NCBI GenBank assembly: GCA_019636195.1
Contig: JAHBYA010000010.1
Span: 62,001-126,000, forward strand
Direction: 5' to 3'
From: Planctomycetota bacterium
Lineage (GTDB): Bacteria; Planctomycetota; UBA8742; UBA2392
Length of the DNA: 64,000 nt
Notes under the pieces: model-generated
Seen by the model: only the letters and a program-made list of their open reading frames with translations
Databases searched by the model: none
What the model was told of the DNA's origin: nothing
Made by a program: the position numbers and the translations under genes
In this document: positions 25,798 to 36,589 of the stretch, in pieces
Position numbering within the stretch: position 1 is the first letter of the stretch
How the letters are laid out: each line of letters opens with the position of its first letter

Positions 25798-27105
25798 TCA
25801 AGCCGCTTTGCGGTCTTCGGCGCGGCGTCTTGGCTGGTACTTGATGCGGCGGATGGTGGCGCCCAGTTTTGTCAGCTTGTCCTCGAGGCGGTCGTAGCCG
25901 CGATCTACGTGGCTGATCTTCAGCACTTCGGTCTCGCCTTCGGCGGCCAGGCCCAGCAGGATTAATCCCGCGCCGGCGCGCAGGTCCGTGGATGCCACGG
26001 GTGCTCCTTGCAGCCTGGTCACGCCTGTCACAATCGCGGTGTTGAACTGCTTGCGAATCTCGGCGCCCAGGCGCCGATACTCGGGCACGTGCATGAAGCG
26101 CTCTGGATAAATCTTTTCTTCGACCAGCGAGTAGCCCTCGCTTAGGCATTGCAAAGCCATGATCGGGCTTTGCAGGTCGGTCGGGAATCCCGGATATGGC
26201 AGCGTCGTGATGTCCGCGGCGCGCGGCCTTGTGTCGCACCACACGCGCATGGTGGTTGCGTCAAGGCGCTCAAAGCCCACGCCCATTTCCGTGAACTTGT
26301 CCAGCAGGGCCAGCATCACGTCGGGGTCGCACTTGTTCAGTACAACGTCGCCGCGCGTGATTGCGGCCGCGATCATGAGCGTGCCGGCTTCAATACGGTC
26401 AGGGATCACGTCAAAGCTTACGGGGTGCAGCTCAGGCACGCCCTGTACCACGATGCGCGGCGTGCCGGCGCCGTGGATGCGAGCACCCATGGCGATCAGC
26501 ATTTCGGCCAGGTTGGTCACTTCAGGCTCGCAGGCGGCTTGCTCAATGACCGTGACGCCGCTGCCCATGACGGCGGCGCACATCACGTTGCAGGTGCCGG
26601 TGACGCTGGGGCCCATGTTGCCGCCCAGATAAACGCGCCCGCCGGTGGGGCGGCCTTTGGCGATGACATTGCCGCGCTCAAAGCTGACTTCGCTGCCGAT
26701 GGCGGCGATGCCTTTCACGTGCAGATCAACGGGGCGCTCGCCCAGTGTGCAGCCGCCGGGCTGGCTTACCCGCGCTTCGCCGCGGCGCGAAAGCAGCGGG
26801 CCAAGCACGCAAAAGCTGGCGCGCATTTCGCTGACCAGCTCGTAGGGCGGGCTGACGGGCGTTTCGTCCTGCACGTCGATGATCACGACGCCCGGCTGCG
26901 GAAACAGCGTCACGCTGCAGCCCAGGGTCTCGAGAATGTCCGCCATCAGGCGCACGTCGGAAAGGTCCGGCACGTTGCGCAGCACGGTGGCGCCCCTGGC
27001 CAGCAGCGCGGCCGCCATCATGGGCAGCGCGGCGTTTTTGCTGCCGGAGACAGTGACGGCGCCCGTCAGGCGCGCGCCGCCGGAAACGATGAACTTGTCA
27101 GGCAT
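25798..27105 (-). CDS. murA: UDP-N-acetylglucosamine 1-carboxyvinyltransferase MurA
   Basis: First committed step of peptidoglycan synthesis: transfer of enolpyruvate from PEP to UDP-GlcNAc. The 435-residue protein begins MPDKFIVSGGARLTG and contains VSGSKNAALPMMAA. The active-site cysteine is in PGGCTLGERPVDLH (equivalent of E. coli Cys115, the fosfomycin target). It also has GPSVTGTCNVM and TDLQSPIMAL near the C-terminus. The cysteine is kept, so no intrinsic fosfomycin resistance is expected from this site. Start ATG 27105 was chosen over an upstream extension without similarity. Its presence indicates a peptidoglycan wall. Confidence 0.95.
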   Translation of the reverse strand: MPDKFIVSGGARLTGAVTVSGSKNAALPMMAAALLARGATVLRNVPDLSDVRLMADILETLGCSVTLFPQPGVVIIDVQDETPVSPPYELVSEMRASFCVLGPLLSRRGEARVSQPGGCTLGERPVDLHVKGIAAIGSEVSFERGNVIAKGRPTGGRVYLGGNMGPSVTGTCNVMCAAVMGSGVTVIEQAACEPEVTNLAEMLIAMGARIHGAGTPRIVVQGVPELHPVSFDVIPDRIEAGTLMIAAAITRGDVVLNKCDPDVMLALLDKFTEMGVGFERLDATTMRVWCDTRPRAADITTLPYPGFPTDLQSPIMALQCLSEGYSLVEEKIYPERFMHVPEYRRLGAEIRKQFNTAIVTGVTRLQGAPVASTDLRAGAGLILLGLAAEGETEVLKISHVDRGYDRLEDKLTKLGATIRRIKYQPRRRAEDRKAA

Positions 27106-27309
27106 AGATGCGTCCCCTGCCGGGCATGCCGGCACACTGGTATCGACAATTCGGCCCGCTCGGGTACAGCCAAACCGGCGCCGCACAAATCCGCATTGGT
27201 CAACGCCACCTTTTCGAAAACGAGAAGCGAGCTTCAGGATGACTTACCGCCGGCTGGCGCAACATCGTTCAATGGTGTGGTGCTGGGTACCCCTGACTGA
27301 GGAGAAGAC

Positions 27310-28563
27310 ATGAGACATTTGTGGATGCTGCCGGCAGCCGCGTTGTGCGCGGGCGCGTTGGCGGCGCAACTGGCGGAGCCGTTTCGGGTGAATGCGGGCA
27401 ATGATCCGGTCAATGTGGACGTGGGCCATGCCGCGCCGTGGCTGTACGACTTTGACGGCGACGGCAAGCTGGACCTGCTGGTCGGGCAGTTTGGTGAGGG
27501 TAAGCTGCGGGTTTACCGCAACCTCGGCAGCAACAAAGAGCCGAAATACGAGAGCTTTGAGTGGTTCAAGGCAGGCGGCGAGATCGCCAAAGTGCCCACC
27601 GGCTGATGCATCGGATTCACTCCACAGGTTGTGGATCTGGATGGCGACGGCAAGCTGGACATTATCACAGGCTCATGGGCACCCGGGCACCTGTACTTCT
27701 TCCGCAATAACGGCAAGGGCTACGACAAAGGCGACACGATCAAGGGCGCCGACGGCAAGCCGCTTGTGATCGGCAACGCCAGCACGCCCTTTGCTCACGA
27801 CTGGGACGGCGACGGCAAGCCGGACATCGTGTGCGGCGACGTGCAGGGCCATGTATGGATCGCAGCCGGGCTGGGTGAGCTCAAGTTCGGTACACCCGTC
27901 AAGCTGCAGCACAACGGCAAGGACATCAAGACCGGCCACGGCGACAGCCAGCCGGTGATGGCGGACTGGGACGGCGACGGAAAGATCGACCTGGTGCTGG
28001 CCCACGGCGACGGCAAGGTCGAGTGGTACCGCAACACCGCCGAAATGGGTGCGCCCAAACTTGAGGACCCACGAACGCTGGTCGAGGCCACCAAGCGCGA
28101 AACCGACAAGCCGGGCGCGCGCGCCAAGGTGTGCGTGGCGGACTACAACGGCGACGGAAAGCTTGACCTGCTGCTGGGTGACTTCGGCAGTAAGTACGAG
28201 CCGCCCGCCGAGTTGAGTGAAGAGCAGAAGAAAGAAGCCGCTGAGCTGGACAAGCAGCAGCGCGAGATTTCGACAAAGATCAGCGAGTGGTACCAGGGCA
28301 TTTACAAGGAGGCCGTCAAGAAGACCGGCAAGGATGAAGCGGACCTTTCCAAAGAAGAGCAGGCGGCCATCCGCAAAGAGCTGGCTGACAAAATGCGTAA
28401 CGACGAAACGTACACGAAACTGCTGGAAGAAAGCCGTGAAGTCGCTACCAAGGCGCAGAAGTACCGCGGCAAGTACACTTACCTCGGCAACGTGTGGGTG
28501 TACCTGCGTACCTCAGGCAGCCCGGTGACGGGCGACGCGCCCAAACCCAACAGCACGCGTTGA
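27310..28563 (+). CDS. Exported FG-GAP/VCBS-repeat protein with predicted selenocysteine (Sec99-Cys100)
   Basis: A 417-residue secreted protein with a strong ribosome-binding site (AGGAGA), signal peptide (MRHLWMLPAAALCAGALAAQ), and calcium-binding FG-GAP loops DFDGDGKLDLLVGQ, DLDGDGKLDIITGS, DWDGDGKPDIVCGD, DWDGDGKIDLVLAH and DYNGDGKLDLLLGD. The in-frame TGA at 27604-27606 (codon 99) lies between AKVPTG and CIGFTPQVVDL; the frame then stays open to a proper stop. The same TGA-Cys-Ile-Gly occurs in the protein at 1916-3013. A charged helical insertion (about residues 300-380) follows the last loop. I interpret the TGA as selenocysteine followed by a vicinal cysteine. The alternative, two adjacent genes, fails because the second part would lack a start with signal peptide and would begin mid-blade. 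Function unknown. Confidence 0.8.
27609..27643 (+). promoter_or_regulatory. Predicted bacterial SECIS hairpin
   Basis: Counting from the base after UGA, TCCAC (15-19) pairs with GTGGA (25-29) around loop AGGTT (20-24, G at position 2). An outer CATC (3-6) pairs with GATG (34-37). The inner stem and loop are at exactly the same distance from UGA as in the paralogue. Some of this is shared coding sequence (PQxVD), so covariation across homologues is needed. Confidence 0.62.
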
Positions 28564-28581
28564 CGGAGTGCTTGCAACCAA

Positions 28582-28609
28582 AAAGCCCGCGACTACGGTC
28601 GCGGGCTTT
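28582..28609. terminator. Bidirectional terminator
   Basis: A perfect 12-bp stem AAAGCCCGCGAC/GTCGCGGGCTTT with loop TACG, A/T-flanked on both strands, 18 bp after the stop of the FG-GAP gene and touching the stop of the convergent gene at 28609. A good intrinsic terminator for both. Confidence 0.85.
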
Positions 28610-28953
28610 CATGTCAGCTCGCGCAGGATGGCCTTGGTGTGCGGGCCGTAGAATGGATCGTCTTTCAGGTCGGTGGCGCGGGCCTTGACGTCAAAGATGT
28701 TGCTGGCGCTTTCAATGGCCTTCACGGCCGCGCCAGGCTCAAGGTCAAACGCCCCCAGGTAGCTGGGCACGTCGTCAGCGGTGATCAGGTACTCGCCCAG
28801 CTCACGCATATGGCTGACAATCAGGGCGGCGTAGGCGTCGGCCCCCTGGGTGCTGGTGGCGCGGGCCCAGTGCTGCACAGCCTGCGCGGTCATGCGGCCG
28901 GCCTGCCACTCGGCAAACACACGGCGAATCTCATTACGCAGGGCGGCGGACAT
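28609..28953 (-). CDS. Hypothetical protein
   Basis: A 114-residue soluble, helical, acidic protein starting MSAALRNEIRRVFAEW. Features seen include HWARATSTQGADAYAALIVSH and YLITADDVPSYLGAFDLEPG. No family recognised. An in-frame extension to 29049 has low-complexity, repeat-like sequence and is probably not translated. It is divergent from the gene at 29056 and shares a terminator with the FG-GAP gene. Confidence 0.6.
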   Translation of the reverse strand: MSAALRNEIRRVFAEWQAGRMTAQAVQHWARATSTQGADAYAALIVSHMRELGEYLITADDVPSYLGAFDLEPGAAVKAIESASNIFDVKARATDLKDDPFYGPHTKAILRELT

Positions 28954-29055
28954 TGCGGCAATGATCAGTTGTGCGGGCCCAATGATCAATGGCCCGGCTG
29001 ACAATCGCCCCGGCCGGTCATTGACCGTCAACGCCCGAGAATTGACCATGACGCA

Positions 29056-29448
29056 ATGCTTGAATTTCTGGAATCACTTGAACCTTACAGCAGTTACCGG
29101 TTTCTGCTGGGGCTGGTGCTGACCGGCATGACCATCTACTGGCTTGCCACGAGCCTTGGCAGCCTGCGCAGCTTTCGCCAGTTCGTGCGCGAATTGAACA
29201 TGCAGGTCAACGATGAACGCCTGATGAATGACGTGCGCAGAATTGTCGATCCTGAATTTGACCTTAGCGTGCTGCCACCACTGAAGGCGAGACCCGGCCA
29301 GATAGTGAAGCTTACGCTGCTTTCGGCGGTGCTGCGGATGGTCAGCTTTCGCACCCTGTGCCGCGTGTGGCCGGAACTGGTCGGCTGTGCGCTGCTTTTG
29401 CCGGCGTGCGGCTACTCGTACTGGCTTGTCTTCAGCGCGGAGCTGTAA
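29056..29448 (+). CDS. Small membrane protein of unknown function
   Basis: A 130-residue protein with a hydrophobic segment near each end (about residues 16-34, FLLGLVLTGMTIYWLATSL; and about 109-126, LVGCALLLPACGYSYWLVF) and a charged central region. No recognised domain. The soluble middle (about 75 residues) likely faces the cytoplasm. Followed 70 bp later by the GxxExxY-like gene. Confidence 0.6.
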   Translation: MLEFLESLEPYSSYRFLLGLVLTGMTIYWLATSLGSLRSFRQFVRELNMQVNDERLMNDVRRIVDPEFDLSVLPPLKARPGQIVKLTLLSAVLRMVSFRTLCRVWPELVGCALLLPACGYSYWLVFSAEL

Positions 29449-29517
29449 CCTGCCTTCGTTGCTATGGCGCGATCAGCTTTGTGCAGTTACATTTGCGGAA
29501 GCTTCACGAGGCTGCCC

Positions 29518-29907
29518 ATGCTGCACAAGGACTTGACCCAACAAGTGATCAACGCCGCCAAGGCGGTGCATGCCGAATTGGGCCCGGGGTTGCCGCACAA
29601 CTTTTATCGCGAAGCCATGGAACTTGAGTTGCGCGAACAGGGTCTGGCGGCGGTGATCGACCGGCCCGTGAAAGTGCACTACAAGGGCCATTCGCTGGGC
29701 GAGCTGGGCGTGGACTTTGTGGTCAATGACGCCATCGCCTGCGTGATGGTGGATGCGGAAGAAATCTCGCCTGATGAGTACGGCAAAGCCCGCACCCTGC
29801 TGAAGGGGCTCGACCTTGATGTCGGCCTGTTGCTCAAGTTCAACGGCGGCAGGCTTGATGTGCGAAGGGTGGAGGCGGTACCAAAGAAACAGGCAGCAGC
29901 AAGTTAG
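29518..29907 (+). CDS. GxxExxY-like (PD-(D/E)XK-related) protein with altered active site
   Basis: A 129-residue protein that aligns with the GxxExxY family: INAAKAVHAELGPG at the start, then a variant of the name motif (GLPHNFY, with His for the usual Glu), and GVDFVVNDAIACVMVDAEEIS where active members have DLxVENxxxVExKA. The carboxylate-Lys pair expected in the nuclease core is missing, while the scaffold (ARTLLKGLDLDVGLLLKFNGGRL) is well kept. It is probably a catalytically inactive relative. Start ATG 29518 begins at the family N-terminus (MLHKDLTQQV). Confidence 0.75.
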   Translation: MLHKDLTQQVINAAKAVHAELGPGLPHNFYREAMELELREQGLAAVIDRPVKVHYKGHSLGELGVDFVVNDAIACVMVDAEEISPDEYGKARTLLKGLDLDVGLLLKFNGGRLDVRRVEAVPKKQAAAS

Positions 29908-30007
29908 CCCTGACTTTGAACCCGCCCCGCCTGCAAGCGGGGCGAGTCATTTTAGGTTTTGGAATTAAGGCAACGGATTGCCATAAGGGTCACGACAAGG
30001 CAGAGCC

Positions 30008-32659
30008 ATGACCGAAGAACGAAGATTTCCCGACTACGAAGCCAAGTGGCAGAAGTTCTGGGCCAGCCGCAAACAGCCGCCCAGCGAAGCCACCACACCA
30101 AAGTCCGACCGCGACTTCTACATCCTGTCGATGTTTCCCTACCCCAGCGGCAAGCTGCACTTCGGCCACGCGCTGCCCTACACCCTGACCGACGCCATGG
30201 CGCGCTTTCTGCGCATGTCGGGCTACAACGTGCTGAACCCGACCGGCTGGGATGCCTTCGGTCTGCCCGCCGAAAACGCGGCGATTGAAAAGAAGATTCA
30301 CCCGGCCAAGTTCACGTACGACAACATTGAGCAGATGCGCGCGCAGAAGCACGCCTTCGGTTACAGCTTTGACTGGGAGCGCGAAGTCTTCACGTGCAAG
30401 CCCGACTACTACAAGTGGACGCAATGGATCTTCCTGCGCATGCTGGAAAAAGGCGTCGCCTACCGCAAAAAGGCCCGCGTCAACTGGTGCACCCAGTGCC
30501 ACACCGTGCTGGCCAACGAGCAGGTCGAAACCATCGTCAAGAACGGTGAAGAGTACCAGGCCTGCTTTCGTTGCGAGTCGCCCGTGGTCCCGCGCGAGAT
30601 TGACGCGTGGTTCCTGCGCATCACCGACTACGCCGACCGCCTGCTGCAAGGCTTGGACAGGCTGGGCGACAAGTGGCCCGAGAAAGTCGCCACCCAGCAG
30701 CGCTTCTGGATCGGGCGCAGCGAAGGCGTTGAAATCGACTTCACAGCCAGACTGAAGTCCGAACACAAACTGACCGTCTTCACCACCCGCGCCGACACCA
30801 CCTTCGGCGTAACCTTCGTCGCGCTGGCGCCCGAGCATCCCCTGGTTGAACAGATCATCGCCCAAGCCGACGCCAAAACCGCCAAACGCCTGAAAGAGTT
30901 CGTCACCGAAGTGCTGATGACCAGCGAAGCTGACCGCGCCGGCGGCGAAGACAAAGAAGGCATCAACACCGGCTTCAAGGCCGTGAACCCGCTCAATGGG
31001 CAGGAAGTGCCGATCTTCGTCGCCAACTACGTGCTGATGTACGGCACTGGCGCCGTCATGGCTGTGCCCGGCCACGACGAGCGCGACCACGAGTTTGCCA
31101 AAGAATACCGCCTGCCCATTAAACAGGTAATCCGCGCCGACGACACCGAGATCAACATACAGGAAGCGGCCTTCACCGAACCCGGCACACTCGTCAACAG
31201 CGACAAGTACGACGGCTTGACCACCGAAGCCGCAATCAGGCAAATCGCCGCCGACCTCAAGGCGCAGGGCAAGGGCTGCGTCAAGGTCAACTACAAGCTG
31301 CGCGACTGGGGCATTTCACGCCAGCGCTACTGGGGCTGCCCGATCCCGGTCGTGCATTGCCCAAGCTGCGATATCGTGCCCGTGCCCGACAACGAGCTGC
31401 CGGTGGTGCTGCCCGACGACGTCGATTTTCTGCCCACAGGCCAGTCGCCCCTGACCCTGCACAAGGACTTTCAAAAGACGCGCTGCCCCAAGTGCGGCCG
31501 GCAGGACGCGCGCCGCGACACCGACACGATGGATACCTTCGTGGACAGCTCGTGGTACTTCCTGCGCTACACCGATTCCAGAAACGCCGAGCAGATTTTC
31601 GACCGCGCCAAGTGCCACCACTGGGCGCCCGTGGACCTGTACATCGGCGGCCGTGAGCACGCGATCCTGCACCTGATTTACGCGCGCTTTTACACCAAGT
31701 TCCTGCATGACATCGGCTTGATCGACTTTGATGAGCCCTTTAACCGGCTGTACGCCCACGGCCTTATCCAGGGCGAGAGCATCAAGGTCGTCAACGAACA
31801 CATGAACCGCTACGTCAGCGCCGACGAACTGACGCAGCTCAAGCGCAGCGGCAAGGCCAAAGACGACGAAATCACCCGGCGCATCGAAAAGATGTCCAAG
31901 AGCAAAAAGAACGGCGCCGACCCCACCGAGCTGGTGGCGCAATACGGTGCCGACGCGCTGCGCTTGACGATTCTGTTTTTGGGCCCCGCCGACGCGGATA
32001 GCGTGTGGGACAACCATGGCATAAAGGGCCCGTACAACTTTCTGCGGCGCTGGCACGACTCGGTGCTGCAATTCGCGCCGCTGGTGGAAGACCTGCCCGC
32101 GAAACCGGATGCAGCGCTCAGCCCGGTGGCAAAGACGCTGCGTCACTCGGCCCACACGCTGGTTGAGCGCGCCACCGGCGAGTTCAATGGCCGCCTGTCG
32201 CTGAACACAGTGATTGCCAAGGGCATGGAACTGGTCAGCGACATCCGCGCCTTTGTGACCGCCGAAAAGCTGGAAGGCCCATGCAAGGGCGCCAGCGACC
32301 CGACACTGGCAAACCGCCACGCGTTGCTGGAAGCCATGGACATTCTGTCGCGCGCCATGGCCCCGTTCGCGCCGCACACAGCCGAAGAGACCCATGAGGC
32401 CATCGGCGGCAAGGGCAGCGTGTTTGACCGGCCATGGCCAAAGGTTGATCCCGAAGCGCTGGTGCTGGACGAAATCGAGCTGCCGGTGCAGGTCAACGGC
32501 AAAGTGCGCGGCACGATCAAACTGCCCAGCCAGGCCGACAAAGCCACGATGGAGAAGCTGGCCCTGGAAAACGCCAACGTGCAGAAGTTTGTGGAGGGCA
32601 AAGCCATCCAGAAACTGATTGTCGTGCCGGGCCGGATCATCAACGTGGTCGCAAAGTGA
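30008..32659 (+). CDS. leuS: Leucyl-tRNA synthetase
   Basis: Class I synthetase charging tRNA-Leu, with editing of mischarged residues. The 883-residue protein has the bacterial layout: FPYPSGKLHFGHALPYT with the HIGH-type motif HFGH at about 51-54, the CP1 editing domain (FTTRADTTFGVTFVALAPEH and the YGTGAVMAVPGHDERD block), zinc-type CxxC pairs (WCTQCH, CPKCGRQ), WYFLRYTD, KMSKSKKNGADP near residue 628, an anticodon-binding helical domain, and a C-terminal domain ending VNGKVRGTIKLP. Complete. Confidence 0.97.
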   Translation: MTEERRFPDYEAKWQKFWASRKQPPSEATTPKSDRDFYILSMFPYPSGKLHFGHALPYTLTDAMARFLRMSGYNVLNPTGWDAFGLPAENAAIEKKIHPAKFTYDNIEQMRAQKHAFGYSFDWEREVFTCKPDYYKWTQWIFLRMLEKGVAYRKKARVNWCTQCHTVLANEQVETIVKNGEEYQACFRCESPVVPREIDAWFLRITDYADRLLQGLDRLGDKWPEKVATQQRFWIGRSEGVEIDFTARLKSEHKLTVFTTRADTTFGVTFVALAPEHPLVEQIIAQADAKTAKRLKEFVTEVLMTSEADRAGGEDKEGINTGFKAVNPLNGQEVPIFVANYVLMYGTGAVMAVPGHDERDHEFAKEYRLPIKQVIRADDTEINIQEAAFTEPGTLVNSDKYDGLTTEAAIRQIAADLKAQGKGCVKVNYKLRDWGISRQRYWGCPIPVVHCPSCDIVPVPDNELPVVLPDDVDFLPTGQSPLTLHKDFQKTRCPKCGRQDARRDTDTMDTFVDSSWYFLRYTDSRNAEQIFDRAKCHHWAPVDLYIGGREHAILHLIYARFYTKFLHDIGLIDFDEPFNRLYAHGLIQGESIKVVNEHMNRYVSADELTQLKRSGKAKDDEITRRIEKMSKSKKNGADPTELVAQYGADALRLTILFLGPADADSVWDNHGIKGPYNFLRRWHDSVLQFAPLVEDLPAKPDAALSPVAKTLRHSAHTLVERATGEFNGRLSLNTVIAKGMELVSDIRAFVTAEKLEGPCKGASDPTLANRHALLEAMDILSRAMAPFAPHTAEETHEAIGGKGSVFDRPWPKVDPEALVLDEIELPVQVNGKVRGTIKLPSQADKATMEKLALENANVQKFVEGKAIQKLIVVPGRIINVVAK

Positions 32660-32729
32660 CTGCGTGATTGCTGAGCAGACGACCGTGCCTTGCCGTGGAG
32701 GGGGTATCGGCCTATCCTGCGCGGCCCCG

Positions 32730-32745
32730 CCCCGGCACACCGGGG
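32730..32745 (+). promoter_or_regulatory. Leader hairpin before the DUF192 lipoprotein
   Basis: CCCCGG-CACA-CCGGGG, a perfect 6-bp stem 23 bp upstream of the start codon at 32768 and about 70 bp after the leuS stop. It could terminate leuS or affect translation of the next gene. Confidence 0.35.
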
Positions 32746-32767
32746 TGGATGGATATTGGAGATGTTG

Positions 32768-34504
32768 ATGCGTACGAGCCTTTGCCTTTTGAGTCTTGCG
32801 GCCGTTTGCCTGCTGCTGTCCGCGTGCGGCCCCGACAAGGAGAAGGTTGAGCCGCTGGCTTGGCCCTACATGGAAAGCCTTGAGACGCTGACCATCAATG
32901 GCACTGAGTTCAAGGCCTTCATCGCGAGCAGCGAAATGCACCGTCGGCGTGCGATCAACGGCTTGGCGGTGAAGTCCGGCCAGGCAGTGGCCCTGCTGTA
33001 TCCTGACCTGCCCAATCCCGTCGAGCTTGAATTCAAGATCGTGCCCGACCCCATGGACCTTGTGTTCGTGGCCGCCGATGGCAAGGCCGTGCTGGTCGAG
33101 TCCGTGCCAGCCTTTGCCGAGTCAACATTTCCGCGCATCTACGGCGGCAAGAAGGCCCGCATTGTCTTGCAACTGCCGGCTGGAACAGCGAAGGAACTTG
33201 GCATTGCGGCAGGCAAGGACGTAAAGACCTCGCCGGACCTGCTGGACAAGAGCAAAGGTGCGGAAGCCGAGTTCGCGCGCATGTACTTTGTGCGCAACGA
33301 GCGCCCCGAGGAAAAGCCGGAGCCGGCCCCGTTCGTCAGCCTGAAGGTGTTGACCAAGCCCGCCGACGTGGCCCAGCTGATGAAGGACCGCGACGACCTG
33401 GCGGAAGGCCAGGGCGTGATCGTGCCGTTCAGCAGCAAGCATGCCCAGTTCTGGCTCAAGGGCGTCAAGGGCAAGGTCTGCGCGGCCTGGGTCGAAAACG
33501 TCAACCGCAACAAGATCCTGACCGCGATCTACGAAGGCATTGAAGCCGGCGGCGGCAGCGACCTGGACGAGCCGATCTACAACAGTCCCGGCAAGGCCAG
33601 CTATCTCGCGATCTGGAAGGGCGCGGACTTTTTCAGCAAGAACAAGATTGAAAAGCGCTCAAGCGTTACGATCGCGGGTGTGGATGCCTTCGAACATGAC
33701 GCCATTGATTACGGAAACATCGAGTTGAAGGTCGGCGACGACCGCCTTGAAGCACGCCTTGCCGTCACCGAAGACGCGCGTACCGCGGCGTTGAAAGAAG
33801 CCCCGGCCCTGGAGAAGGGCAAGGCAGTCGTGCTGGCCTGGGATGATCCCAGCCATGTCGAGGTGGAAGCCCCGGCCGGCGCAAGCCTGTGGTTCATCGG
33901 GGCTGATCACACGATAGCCCACCGCGAAAAGACCGCGGGTGGCAAGGTGGGTTTCAAGGCGCAATCTCGCTTCGTGATTGCCGTGCCCTCCGGCTTTGAG
34001 CCCAAGGGCGAATTCAAGCTGCCCTATCTGCTGCAGGACCTCAAGCCCAGCCTGCCGGCGATTGTCTTCTACAACGCCAAGCAAAAGGACGTGGTCACGG
34101 ACCGTTGGCCGGGCAAGGCCGAAAACTTCAAGGGCCGCGCCCGCGTTGAGCTTGCGATGACGCCCGCCGAGCAGCGCCGGGGCCTGATGTTCCGTGAAAG
34201 CCTGCGTGATAATCACGGCATGCTGTTCATCTATCCTACCGAAGAGGACAACGTCAGCTACTGGATGAAGAACTGTAAAATGAACCTGAGCATCGCGTTC
34301 GCCAACGACCGCGGCGTGATCGTGAAGATATACAACGTGATGACCAAGCCCGCGCCGGGAACTCCGGACCACGAACTTGACCTTTACCCGGCAGGCGCGC
34401 CTGTGCGCTTTGCCGTGGAAATGCGCGAGAACTGGTTCAAGGACAACGGGATTAACGAGGGCGACCGAATTTTCATCCCGCCTTCGCTGACCGAGTCAAA
34501 GTAA
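32768..34504 (+). CDS. Lipoprotein with two DUF192 (UPF0127)-like domains
   Basis: A 578-residue lipoprotein with signal and lipobox LLLSAC-GPDK (acylated Cys near residue 19). The C-terminal 130 residues are a clear DUF192 domain: LAMTPAEQRRGLMFRESL, GMLFIYPTEEDNVSYWMKNC and a PAPGTPDHELDLYP block. The N-terminal domain (LTINGTEFKAFIASSEMHRR, DPMDLVFVAADGKAV, ARIVLQLPAGTAKELGIAAG) repeats that order in degenerate form. A 250-residue unknown beta-rich region lies between. The ATG at 32768 has GGAG about seven bases upstream. Function of DUF192 is unknown. Confidence 0.75.
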   Translation: MRTSLCLLSLAAVCLLLSACGPDKEKVEPLAWPYMESLETLTINGTEFKAFIASSEMHRRRAINGLAVKSGQAVALLYPDLPNPVELEFKIVPDPMDLVFVAADGKAVLVESVPAFAESTFPRIYGGKKARIVLQLPAGTAKELGIAAGKDVKTSPDLLDKSKGAEAEFARMYFVRNERPEEKPEPAPFVSLKVLTKPADVAQLMKDRDDLAEGQGVIVPFSSKHAQFWLKGVKGKVCAAWVENVNRNKILTAIYEGIEAGGGSDLDEPIYNSPGKASYLAIWKGADFFSKNKIEKRSSVTIAGVDAFEHDAIDYGNIELKVGDDRLEARLAVTEDARTAALKEAPALEKGKAVVLAWDDPSHVEVEAPAGASLWFIGADHTIAHREKTAGGKVGFKAQSRFVIAVPSGFEPKGEFKLPYLLQDLKPSLPAIVFYNAKQKDVVTDRWPGKAENFKGRARVELAMTPAEQRRGLMFRESLRDNHGMLFIYPTEEDNVSYWMKNCKMNLSIAFANDRGVIVKIYNVMTKPAPGTPDHELDLYPAGAPVRFAVEMRENWFKDNGINEGDRIFIPPSLTESK

Positions 34505-34516
34505 GCCGGAAGCAGG

Positions 34517-36022
<1,506 letters not shown>

Positions 36023-36026
36023 GCGA

Positions 36027-36140
36027 GGGCAGGTTGCAGGTTACAGGTTTCAAGGCTCAGGAACTACAGGGTGCCGGATCGCACAGCCGGCCGGTTTGGC
36101 CGAGCCCCTGAAACCTGAACCCAAAACCTACAACCTGCCC
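36027..36140. repeat. CAGGTTTCAGG-type inverted repeat, copy A
   Basis: Arms at about 36027-36061 and 36105-36140 are imperfect complements rich in CAGGTT/AACCTG. The right arm overlaps the stop and last codons of the CoA-binding gene (encoding LGRL-stop). Confidence 0.6.
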
Positions 36141-36589
36141 AGACAAAGGCCATGGACCACTTTGATGCAGCTGTCGACAAACACGGCGATGCCGGCTTGG
36201 CGCAGTCTCTCCTCAACTTCCCAGCCGCCGGCGTTGAGCTGAAACCAGACGGCCTTGGGCAGCGGGTTCATGGCCAGCACGTCGGCTGCGACTTCGTGCT
36301 CATGCTCGGCGGCGCGAAAGACGTCCACAATATCCACGGGCCCCGGCACCGCCTGCAAGTTGCGGTAGCAGGCCAGGCTCTCGATCTGGTCATGACCCGG
36401 GTTCACCGGGATTATCTCGTAGCCCGCGCCCTGCATGTACATGGCGATGGCGTGGCTGGTGCGGTGCGGCTTGGGCGACATGCCAAGCACGGCAACGCGG
36501 CGCGCGGATTTGAGGATTTGGCAGGCGAGGTCCAAGGGAACCACAGGTTTCAGGTTGAAAGTCTCAGGGCACTGCAACAGTTCAAACAC
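36128..36589 (-). CDS. CoA-binding-domain protein (YccU-like)
   Basis: A protein of up to 153 residues with the Rossmann-type CoA-binding fold of the YccU family: RRVAVLGMSPKPHRTSHAIAMYM (nucleotide-binding turn), GYEIIPVNPGHDQIESLACYRNL, DIVDVFRAAEHEHEVAADVL, and a C-terminal AVWFQLNAGGWEVEERLRQA with the usual VVxQxG-like strand. The start is uncertain: the ATG at 36589 lies inside an intergenic repeat and the first 15 or so residues (CPETFNLKPVV) are repeat-derived; GTG or TTG codons nearer the fold are alternatives. The stop also lies in a repeat arm. Confidence 0.85.
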   Translation of the reverse strand: MFELLQCPETFNLKPVVPLDLACQILKSARRVAVLGMSPKPHRTSHAIAMYMQGAGYEIIPVNPGHDQIESLACYRNLQAVPGPVDIVDVFRAAEHEHEVAADVLAMNPLPKAVWFQLNAGGWEVEERLRQAGIAVFVDSCIKVVHGLCLGRL

